Assembly: GCA_045597945.1 (NCBI GenBank)
Contig: JAZLLD010000089.1
Span: 1 to 8,317 of the forward strand
Direction: 5' to 3'
Origin: Colimorpha sp045597945
GTDB lineage: Bacteria; Bacteroidota; Bacteroidia; Bacteroidales; P3
Length of the DNA stretch: 8,317 nucleotides
Shown: positions 1 to 5,125 of the stretch, one piece after another
Numbering within the stretch: the stretch's first letter is position 1
Layout of the letters: each line of letters begins with the position of its first letter
Translations under genes and position numbers: made by a program
The notes under the pieces: generated by a model
The model's database searches: none
What the model was told of the DNA's origin: nothing
Seen by the model: only the letters and a program-made list of their open reading frames with translations

Positions 1-153
1 GGGGAATGCTTTGGCAAAATCGTTAATCTTGACAGAACCGCATACGTCGGCACTGAGGGCCACGACATTCTCGTTGGCCTGGCCGGTCTCTACGAGACCC
101 TGGCCGAAACCGGCGCGGAGCTCCATGGATTTCTTATTTTCGTAAGATTTCAT
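1..153 (-). CDS. Transketolase C-terminal subunit (5' part only, cut by window edge)
   Basis: Only the first 51 codons are present; the reading frame runs off the left edge still open. The ATG at 153 opens the peptide MKSYENKKSMELRAGFGQGL, followed by ETGQANENVVALSADVCGS and a KINDFAKAFP stretch. This is the usual beginning of the pyrimidine-binding domain of C-terminal transketolase subunits (R-x-G-F-G-x-x-L, then N-V-V-x-L-x-A-D). With the N-terminal half at 1588-2436 it should form a two-subunit transketolase that transfers two-carbon ketol units between sugar phosphates using thiamine diphosphate in the cytoplasm. It lies 31 bp after the VWA gene and is probably cotranscribed with it. A second in-frame ATG at codon 10 is possible, but the first keeps the normal family N-terminus. 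The catalytic residues of this half are outside the window, so activity and substrate cannot be judged. Confidence 0.88.
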   Translation of the reverse strand, partial: MKSYENKKSMELRAGFGQGLVETGQANENVVALSADVCGSVKINDFAKAFP

Positions 154-184
154 ATATAATATGTATTTATTCTATATTAATGTT

Positions 185-1570
185 CTATTTTTGTTTTTCT
201 AGGTTGACGGCTGTCTGCTGGGCCGAAGTGATGGTGAAACGTGCTGTGCGCGAACTGGTATACTCGGTGTCGGCTTGCGGCCTTAGTACCACTTGGTATT
301 CGCCGGGCATCAGAATCAGTCGCTCGTCAAGGGTGGCTGGGTCGAGGTCGCAGACCCATTCCATCTTCGCTTTCTTGAGAGAGAAAATGCTGCCGATGGT
401 GGCGACCTTGGGTTTGCTGAGGGCCAATTGTCCGGGCATGGGGATTTGCAGCCCGGTGTGGGATCCGCAGTGCACTCTTATGCGGCTGAGGTGGGTGACA
501 GGGGTGGTGAGCACATCGATGTCGTAGTAGCCTTCAAGGTAGTCGTTTTTTGATCCAATGGACTGGCTGGCAAGGATTGCCGTGCTGTCATGCTGTCGCA
601 CCAGCACGGTGTAGTCAGGCACCTGAAACTGGGTGCGCTTGTTGGTCAGCTGTATGGATAGGCTGCCTTGGAAGGCTGGCAGAGCCGTGGTGACGCCGTC
701 GGTGAAGCGGCGGCCGCGGAATACCTGCATTGGCTTGGTGTAGACGACCACGTCGTAATTGACCAGCGGGTCAACCAGCAGGGTGTCGATACCTTTCTCG
801 GTGTCGTAGTGGTAGATGGTGGCAAATTTGAGCGCATGAGTCCTGTGGTCGAAGAAGGCCACGGGGATGTCGGTCTCAAAAAGTCCGTTAGCGCCTTCTA
901 GGGTTAAAGGCAGGTGGACAATCTTACTGACGGTGTTGAATGTAATGTTCAGTGCGTCAAACAGAAAGTCCTCATCCCAGACGAAATCTAGAGGAAGATC
1001 TTCGGTGTTCTGGAAATTCTTTTTATCGCCAATACCGATGAATTCGGTGCGAACCACATTGCCGCTTTCCTGGATTCTCTCGGTCACCTCTACAATGTCG
1101 CCATCGGGGTCGGTGATATGGTCGGTGATAACCAAGATGATATTGCGCGATTTTGCATCTTTGGGGAAGTCGTTGAGCGACTTGCTTAGCGCCGTGGCTG
1201 CGGTGCATCCTCCGTTGGGAACAAGGGTCTTAATCTTGCTCTGCAACTTGTAGATGTTGCCTTTCTCAAAGGGTACTTCGAGGTTGGTGCCATAGGCGTG
1301 CTCATTCAGATGGCCGAACACACGGAGTGCCACCTCCACGTCAGTCCGGCTTTGGATGCTGTCTAGCAGGCGCAACAGCACCTTCTGCGTCACCTTGATC
1401 TTGGAGTCGCTCTGCCACTTGTCCCACATGCTCTGAGAGCAGTCGAGGACGAGTAGCACACGCGTCTTCTGCGGTGCTGCGGTGCTCTTTTGCGCCATGG
1501 CAACAAAGCCGATGGCCATAAGCATTACTATGAGCGCAATACGTTTCACTGTCCAGTTTTTCAAATGCAA
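185..1570 (-). CDS. Secreted von Willebrand factor A (VWA) domain protein
   Basis: A 461-residue protein with a basic start, a hydrophobic stretch (about residues 11-25) and a likely signal-peptidase site after VAMA, before QKS, so it is probably periplasmic or otherwise exported. Residues about 37-215 form a VWA fold. The metal-site motif is complete enough to bind a divalent cation: D43-C-S45-Q-S47, a threonine at 123 or 126 in the NGGCTAAT segment, and D150 in VITDH. The remaining ~240 residues are beta-rich, ending in LMPGEYQVVLRP, like Ig/carboxypeptidase-regulatory-like modules. VWA domains of this type generally mediate metal-dependent protein binding; the partner is unknown. No in-frame ATG precedes the signal peptide: an in-frame TAA directly precedes TTG at 1570, and TTG at 1564 or GTG at 1549 are alternatives, so the start is uncertain. 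It lies between the two transketolase halves, 17 bp after the N-terminal one. Confidence 0.85.
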   Translation of the reverse strand: MHLKNWTVKRIALIVMLMAIGFVAMAQKSTAAPQKTRVLLVLDCSQSMWDKWQSDSKIKVTQKVLLRLLDSIQSRTDVEVALRVFGHLNEHAYGTNLEVPFEKGNIYKLQSKIKTLVPNGGCTAATALSKSLNDFPKDAKSRNIILVITDHITDPDGDIVEVTERIQESGNVVRTEFIGIGDKKNFQNTEDLPLDFVWDEDFLFDALNITFNTVSKIVHLPLTLEGANGLFETDIPVAFFDHRTHALKFATIYHYDTEKGIDTLLVDPLVNYDVVVYTKPMQVFRGRRFTDGVTTALPAFQGSLSIQLTNKRTQFQVPDYTVLVRQHDSTAILASQSIGSKNDYLEGYYDIDVLTTPVTHLSRIRVHCGSHTGLQIPMPGQLALSKPKVATIGSIFSLKKAKMEWVCDLDPATLDERLILMPGEYQVVLRPQADTEYTSSRTARFTITSAQQTAVNLEKQK

Positions 1571-1587
1571 TTAATCAGCAGTCCTGA

Positions 1588-2436
1588 TTAAAAATCGCCT
1601 AGAGTTTCTTCAATCTGAGCCAGAGCCTTGGGCAGATCGTCTGCAGAGAGGACTGCGCCGTGGTACTTGTTGGTGCCCTGCATGAAGTCTACACCATAAC
1701 CCATTTCGGTGGTGAGAATTACGCATACGGGCATGCCTTTGCCACTCTGAGCCTTAGCCTCGGCCATGCCATCGAGCACCTGCTGCATATCGTTACCATT
1801 CTTGATCACGATAACTTTCCACATGAAGGACTCAAACTTGGCCTTGAGGTCGCCGAGGTCCATCACCTGGTCGGTGGTGCCGTCAATCTGCTGGCGGTTG
1901 TAGTCGATGGTAGAAATCAGATTGTCAACATGCTTTGCACCAGCGAACATGGCGGCTTCCCAAATCTGGCCTTCCTGGAGTTCGCCGTCGCCGTGGAGAG
2001 TGTAGACGAGGGTGTTGTCGCCGGTCATCTTCTTGCCAAGAGCGGCACCGATGCCCACGCTCATGCCCTGGCCAAGAGAACCGCTAGCCATGCGGATGCC
2101 AGGCAGGTTGTGTGCGGTGGAGGGGTGGCCCTGGAGGCGGGTGCCGAAGATGCGGAAGGTGCTAAGTTCGCTCACGGGGAAGAAGCCGCGGCGAGCCATG
2201 GTGCTGTAGATGACGGGAGTGATGTGGCCCTGCGAAACAAAGAGCATGTCCTGGCCCTTGCCATCCATGGTGAAGTTCTCGGGGTCGTGCTTCATGATGT
2301 TGAACTGCATGGCAGTCATCCAGTCAGCAGTGCCGAGGGAACCGCCCGGGTGACCCGATTTGGCGGCTGTGGTCATACGGAGAATATCGCGACGCACTTG
2401 CGTGGCGATAGCTTGGAGTTCTTTTGTAGATTTCAT
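1588..2436 (-). CDS. Transketolase N-terminal subunit
   Basis: 282 residues, the normal size for the stand-alone N-terminal half of a split transketolase. It carries the thiamine-diphosphate signature: GDG at 149-151 and the partner Asn at 180 in TIDYNRQQIDG. Active-site landmarks are SGHPGG (27-32), the GHI histidine at 71, GHPS (103-106) and SGSLGQG (118-124). It should bind the diphosphate end of the cofactor and Mg2+ and pair with the C-terminal subunit at 1-153 in the cytoplasmic pentose phosphate pathway, or in a dedicated sugar-phosphate route such as those using apulose-4-phosphate transketolases. Substrate cannot be read from the sequence. ATG at 2436 is the natural start. It is the first of a probable three-gene minus-strand unit with the VWA gene and the C-terminal half. 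Full-length transketolases are common in this phylum, so this may be a second, specialised enzyme (inference). Confidence 0.93.
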   Translation of the reverse strand: MKSTKELQAIATQVRRDILRMTTAAKSGHPGGSLGTADWMTAMQFNIMKHDPENFTMDGKGQDMLFVSQGHITPVIYSTMARRGFFPVSELSTFRIFGTRLQGHPSTAHNLPGIRMASGSLGQGMSVGIGAALGKKMTGDNTLVYTLHGDGELQEGQIWEAAMFAGAKHVDNLISTIDYNRQQIDGTTDQVMDLGDLKAKFESFMWKVIVIKNGNDMQQVLDGMAEAKAQSGKGMPVCVILTTEMGYGVDFMQGTNKYHGAVLSADDLPKALAQIEETLGDF

Positions 2437-2487
2437 TATGTGTTATTTTACTAGTTTTATTGAAAAAGATAGGATGGGGAATGAGGA

Positions 2488-2522
2488 CGAATGGTGCGGT
2501 GCCCCCATTCGGAAATCCGAAT
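2488..2522 (-). promoter_or_regulatory. Two mutually exclusive hairpins upstream of the transketolase gene
   Basis: In the 85 bp between the lipoprotein stop and the transketolase start, CGAATGG (2488-2494) pairs with CCATTCG (2505-2511), and ATTCGG (2507-2512) pairs with CCGAAT (2517-2522). Both stems use bases 2507-2511, so only one can form at a time. Neither is followed on the minus strand by a T-run, so they are not classical terminators. They may be a 3'-end or leader structure, or chance. Confidence 0.3.
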
Positions 2523-2938
2523 TATAGTCTGAAGATGTACTGGCGGCTGTTTTGGTCGTAGCAGATGAGTTCCTCGCCTTGGCGGGTGCAAGTCACGGTG
2601 AGGGCGTTTTCATGTTCGTCGGTCACGCTGCCGGTGCCTTTGTTGCCGTGCATGGTGATATGACCCCACACGCGTCCGTTGGCACCATGGCCGGAGATGT
2701 AGAGCACCTCATCCTTCACAGGCTCTTTCTTTACCGCAGGGCGAGGCGCCACCACGGGCTGGGGTGCGGGCTCTTCCTCCACGATTTCAGGTTCTTCCTC
2801 CACGATTTCGGGCTCGGGTTCAACCGAAACGGTGTCAAAAATAGGCTCGTCAACGGTCTGAGCGTGTTTGCAGCCGGTGAACAGAAGTGGCGTAACTGCC
2901 ATCAAAATGAGTAACAAACTACCTTTTTTATTAATCAT
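2522..2938 (-). CDS. Small lipoprotein with acidic-proline repeat and conserved-looking C-terminal domain
   Basis: A 138-residue protein from ATG at 2938. A longer reading from a TTG at 2962 is unlikely because that codon overlaps the -7 box. The signal peptide MINKKGSLLLILMAVTPLLF ends in TGC, so Cys23 is the probable lipidated residue and the protein would be membrane-anchored on the periplasmic or surface side. A linker of about 50 residues follows, rich in Glu, Pro and Val, with two perfect copies of the heptapeptide EPEIVEE encoded by a 21-bp tandem repeat. The last ~60 residues form a compact beta-rich segment with ISGHGANGRVWGHITMHG, then DEHENALTVTC and a QNSRQYIFRL ending. I do not recognise this domain by name. 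It has two cysteines (TVTC and ELIC) that could form a disulfide. The gene is divergent from the cysteine-cluster gene at 3221 and 85 bp upstream of the transketolase. Confidence 0.8.
   Translation of the reverse strand: MINKKGSLLLILMAVTPLLFTGCKHAQTVDEPIFDTVSVEPEPEIVEEEPEIVEEEPAPQPVVAPRPAVKKEPVKDEVLYISGHGANGRVWGHITMHGNKGTGSVTDEHENALTVTCTRQGEELICYDQNSRQYIFRL
2771..2813 (-). repeat. 21-bp tandem repeat (two copies) inside the lipoprotein gene
   Basis: The segment TCTTCCTCCACGATTTC occurs at 2772-2788 and again at 2793-2809, a period of 21 bp or seven codons. It encodes EPEIVEE twice in the lipoprotein linker. The copies are identical over this core and differ at one base just after it (a versus g). 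Such in-frame repeats change copy number easily without breaking the frame. Confidence 0.85.
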
Positions 2939-2959
2939 AGTACTATATATTTTATGGGG

Positions 2960-2967
2960 CAAAAATA
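2960..2967 (-). promoter_or_regulatory. Bacteroidota-type -7 box for the lipoprotein gene
   Basis: On the minus strand the bases read TATTTTTG, an exact match to the TAnnTTTG -7 element used by the primary sigma factor of Bacteroidota. It is 21 bp upstream of the ATG at 2938, giving a very short leader. No convincing -33 TTTG is visible at the usual distance in the surrounding AT-rich DNA, so the call rests on the -7 element alone. Confidence 0.45.
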
Positions 2968-3175
2968 CATAAATATTTTGAATCTATAATAATTATTTTT
3001 CAACAAGGTGTGAAGAACATGTATGTGTGGTCGCAAATAGAGAGGCCCTCGCGCTTTGTTTTAGCTGTCTTTTTTGTTTTGGTTTCCACTTTTTTGAAGT
3101 CTGCTTTTGTCGATAATCTTCCCGCCCAGAATCATGGCCGAGGTGGAAAAAAGTGGTGGAATGAGAAAAATTGCG
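2968..3175. other. Divergent intergenic region with a spaced inverted repeat
   Basis: This stretch separates the divergent lipoprotein and cysteine-cluster genes. It is AT-rich at the left and T-rich in the middle. CCACTTTTTT at 3086-3095 has its exact reverse complement AAAAAAGTGG at 3147-3156, with 51 bp between. The right arm lies where the -33 element of the 3176 promoter would sit. A frame running through 3010-3243 on the plus strand has no family resemblance and starts at GTG, so I do not call it a gene. Confidence 0.4.
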
Positions 3176-3183
3176 TATCTTTG
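3176..3183 (+). promoter_or_regulatory. Bacteroidota-type -7 box for the cysteine-cluster gene
   Basis: TATCTTTG matches TAnnTTTG exactly and lies 37 bp upstream of the ATG at 3221, the spacing expected for a short leader. The -33 position (about 3153-3156) reads GTGG, a partial match to TTTG. The gene is therefore probably transcribed from its own promoter. Confidence 0.6.
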
Positions 3184-3220
3184 CAAAAAATAATTTGTTC
3201 AGAATTGTCGGCCAAACAGT

Positions 3221-3703
3221 ATGGTTATGAGTATGGAAGGTAAGTTGAAATGCCAGTGCCTCAAGGCTATCCGCAAACAGATTGCGGATGCCAATGGCAT
3301 CGTATTGGAAATCCCCGAATGCACCCACGAAGGGCCGTGTGCCGGCACTTGCCCTAGGTGCGAGGCAGAGGTGCGGTATCTCGAAACACAGTTGTCTCAC
3401 AAGCGCTCCTTGGGGCAGGCAGTTGCTGTGGCTGGCATAGCTGCGGCAATGGCCACAGCCTTGGTCGGCTGCGGGTCTTCAGCGGATGATGATGGCTGTG
3501 ATTATGATATGGAGGGAATCGTTATGGAGACCCAAGGGGAACCGGCACCACCGCCGATGACTCCTGGGTGGGAGGCGCAATCGCTACCAGACGGAAGTGT
3601 GGTGCCGGTGCCCAAGCGGCCGGAATTCTTCAATGATGCACAGAATAGGGATTATGACGATCTGTTTCCGGGTGGCGAAAATGATGCCTCGGGTACAATC
3701 TAA
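3221..3703 (+). CDS. Cysteine-cluster membrane protein with an internal lipobox
   Basis: 160 residues, not assigned to a named family. The N-terminal ~60 residues are soluble, with CQC at 11-13 and the cluster ECTHEGPCAGTCPRCEAE (Cys 34, 40, 44, 47), spaced like a zinc or iron-sulfur site. K61-R62 then precede a hydrophobic stretch (about 64-83) that ends in ALVGC, a canonical lipobox with Cys84. The residues after it, GSSADDDG, resemble the Ser-acidic surface-export signal known from Bacteroides lipoproteins. The rest (about 90-160) is acidic, proline-rich and probably disordered. Either this is an inner-membrane protein with a cytosolic metal-binding head, or the hydrophobic stretch acts as a late lipoprotein signal so that the head is cut off and the tail exported (inference). 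ATG 3221 is the first of three close in-frame ATGs (also 3227, 3233). A -7 box lies upstream and a terminator-like hairpin follows, so it looks monocistronic. Confidence 0.82.
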   Translation: MVMSMEGKLKCQCLKAIRKQIADANGIVLEIPECTHEGPCAGTCPRCEAEVRYLETQLSHKRSLGQAVAVAGIAAAMATALVGCGSSADDDGCDYDMEGIVMETQGEPAPPPMTPGWEAQSLPDGSVVPVPKRPEFFNDAQNRDYDDLFPGGENDASGTI

Positions 3704-3711
3704 CGCACTAA

Positions 3712-3762
3712 TTAGCGAAAAATCCTAATGGGGATACTCGCTGATTTCCAATTGTTTTTTTT
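3712..3762 (+). terminator. Terminator-like hairpin and T-run after the cysteine-cluster gene
   Basis: TTAGCGA (3712-3718) pairs with TCGCTGA (3738-3744, one G-T pair), and inside it ATCC (3722-3725) can pair with GGAT (3732-3735). A run of eight T follows at 3755-3762, about 10 bases after the stem, and a second run of nine T at 3775-3783. The gap before the T-run is longer than ideal. The site lies 9 bp after the stop codon of the 3221 gene and would separate it from the sigma operon. Confidence 0.55.
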
Positions 3763-3800
3763 GACTGTAGGGCATTTTTTTTTCATCAGGATGTAATAAA

Positions 3801-3848
3801 ATGTGGGTTCTGTGCGTCTATATGGCAGAAAAATGTAAGAGAAATTGA
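3801..3848 (+). promoter_or_regulatory. Upstream ORF (15 codons) overlapping the sigma-factor start
   Basis: ATG at 3801 opens a frame for MWVLCVYMAEKCKRN; an internal ATG at 3822 gives MAEKCKRN. Its TGA (3846-3848) overlaps the TTG start of the sigma gene (3845-3847) as TTGA. This could be a leader peptide that couples sigma translation by termination-reinitiation. It is too short to show coding character, and an indel near the sigma start is an alternative explanation. Confidence 0.35.
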
Positions 3849-4321
3849 CAATTGACGATTATAACAAGGGAGTGGACCTCTGGTCGGATGATGCTTTTCG
3901 CTTTGCCTGCGCGTGTTGCAGCGACAAAGAGTGCTGCAAGGATGCTGTGCAGGAGGCTTTTGCCCGGATGTGGGAACAGCGCGAGAAGGTGAGCCGCGAA
4001 AAAGGCAAGGCCTACTTGCTGAGTGCGGTTCACAACCACATTGTAAGCCGGCTGCGTTACGACCAGGTGCGAGCAATGGATGGCACGGCAATCCACCCGG
4101 TGATTAATCCCGATGTCAGTTTCGACCTCAAGGAGGCGATAGCCTTGGCTATGAGCTCGTTGCCAACCATCCAGCGCGAATGCATCCAGTTGCGTGATGT
4201 GGAGGGCTATGCTTACAAAGAAATAGCTAACATACTCAATATAAGCGACCAACAAGTGCAGGTATATATCTTCCGTGCTCGCGTCGCTTTAAAACGACAA
4301 TTAAAAGAATACCATATATGA
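3845..4321 (+). CDS. ECF-type RNA polymerase sigma factor
   Basis: 158 residues, at the short end of the extracytoplasmic-function sigma family. Region 2 spans about residues 15-75 (DDAFRFAC...DAVQEAFARMWEQREK), covering core-polymerase binding and -10 recognition. Region 4 spans about 98-155 (LPTIQRECIQLRDVEGYAYK, then a helix-turn-helix EIANILNISDQQVQVYIFRA), which reads the -35 element. It would direct polymerase to envelope-response promoters. The TTG start is forced: an in-frame TAA lies three codons upstream, and the next start, GTG 3872, would trim the beginning of region 2. Region 2 has an unusual CACCSDKECC (Cys 22, 24, 25, 30, 31) where relatives normally have a plain helix-loop-helix. 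The stop overlaps the next gene's start by ATGA, so the two products are translationally coupled. Autoregulation is usual for the class, but no promoter is clearly recognisable here. Confidence 0.92.
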   Translation: MTIDDYNKGVDLWSDDAFRFACACCSDKECCKDAVQEAFARMWEQREKVSREKGKAYLLSAVHNHIVSRLRYDQVRAMDGTAIHPVINPDVSFDLKEAIALAMSSLPTIQRECIQLRDVEGYAYKEIANILNISDQQVQVYIFRARVALKRQLKEYHI

Positions 4322-5106
4322 TCACCACTGAGAACTACGAGCTGTATTTTCTTCAGTATCTGGAGAATGGCCTTGACGAAAAGGGTAGGAGAGAGGTGGA
4401 AGCATTTGCCTCTCAGCACCCCGATTTGGCTGAGGAACTCGAGCTCTATGCTGAAGCTCCCCGAATAACTGAGGATGAGTCGGTTGTCTATGCCGATAAG
4501 GAAAGCCTCAAACATGTGGGTTCCTTACCGTTGCACTGGGGATTCAACGCTTGGCGCTGGTCAGCTGCTGCCGCCGTGCTTTTGGCTGTGGGGGCCACAT
4601 TTGCATTGTACAATAGAAATGTGGAACCCATTGTGTCTCAGGTGGCAGTGACGAAGCCTGCAGTGAAAGTGTTGTCAATGCAAGAGAAGGTTGCGCACGA
4701 AGAAACCCTTGTCGTAAAGCCACAAGCAGTAAGCTCAGCACTCTATGTGGCTGAAGTTGCTGAACAGGAGGTAGTTGAGGAATACCTTGAGACAATTGAG
4801 GAAGAAGATGTCATGCAGTCCTTCGCTCCCGAACCTTTGCTAGCAGAAGTGATTGAGGAAGAAGACCTTGAAGCCGCCCTTCTCCGAGAAATAGAGTTTC
4901 TATTATCCCAACCGGAAGAGAGTGTTGCAGAGGCGAAAGCCTCAGGCACTACGGGGTTCTTTGCCACTGTAGCCGACCGCTACCGCCCTTCCACTGAACA
5001 GATGGTGAACGTGGTGGTCAAAGGGTACGAAGCCAAGCTGGCTTACGACCGTATTATGGAAAAAACCGAGTCCTTTCGCGAGGCGTTCAGCGTAATATTT
5101 AGTTAA
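4318..5106 (+). CDS. Single-pass anti-sigma-factor-like protein
   Basis: 262 residues. The N-terminal ~65 (ENYELYFLQYLENGLDEKGR, then EVEAFASQHPDLAEELELYA and DKESLKH) match the short helical domain common in Bacteroidota anti-sigma proteins encoded next to ECF sigma genes. One membrane helix lies at about 80-98 (WRWSAAAAVLLAVGATFALY), preceded by Arg80, which suggests cytoplasmic N-terminus and periplasmic C-terminus. The periplasmic part is very acidic with glutamate runs (about 145-205) and ends in a basic/aromatic segment. It has no cysteine at all, so it lacks the HxxxCxxC zinc site of classical ZAS anti-sigma factors, and no FecR domain is seen. The 4-bp overlap with the sigma gene supports a paired role: it probably holds the sigma factor at the membrane until an envelope signal arrives. 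The signal and any protease step are not visible. Confidence 0.78.
   Translation: MITTENYELYFLQYLENGLDEKGRREVEAFASQHPDLAEELELYAEAPRITEDESVVYADKESLKHVGSLPLHWGFNAWRWSAAAAVLLAVGATFALYNRNVEPIVSQVAVTKPAVKVLSMQEKVAHEETLVVKPQAVSSALYVAEVAEQEVVEEYLETIEEEDVMQSFAPEPLLAEVIEEEDLEAALLREIEFLLSQPEESVAEAKASGTTGFFATVADRYRPSTEQMVNVVVKGYEAKLAYDRIMEKTESFREAFSVIFS
4795..4865 (+). repeat. Direct repeat of ATTGAGGAAGAAGA in the anti-sigma gene
   Basis: The 14-bp sequence ATTGAGGAAGAAGA is present at 4795-4808 and at 4852-4865, 57 bp (19 codons) apart and in the same frame, giving IEEED twice in the acidic periplasmic part. It could be a small ancient duplication or repeated selection for glutamate codons. Confidence 0.6.
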
Positions 5107-5125
5107 TAATTAAATCGTTATCAAT

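Noticed and set aside
1660..2454. A 264-codon open frame on the plus strand opposite the transketolase gene
   Set aside because: It is the exact antisense of a clear transketolase and is rich in His, Gly and Val as expected from a shadow of G+C-biased codons. It has no family motif.
3010..3243. A 77-codon plus-strand frame with a hydrophobic stretch in the divergent region
   Set aside because: It starts at GTG, its hydrophobic part comes from T-rich DNA, and it overlaps both the -7 box and the start of the cysteine-cluster gene.
4318..5106. Classical zinc-binding (ZAS) or FecR-type anti-sigma factor
   Set aside because: The protein contains no cysteine, so the HxxxCxxC site is absent, and I see no FecR domain; only the generic Bacteroidota anti-sigma-like N-terminus fits.
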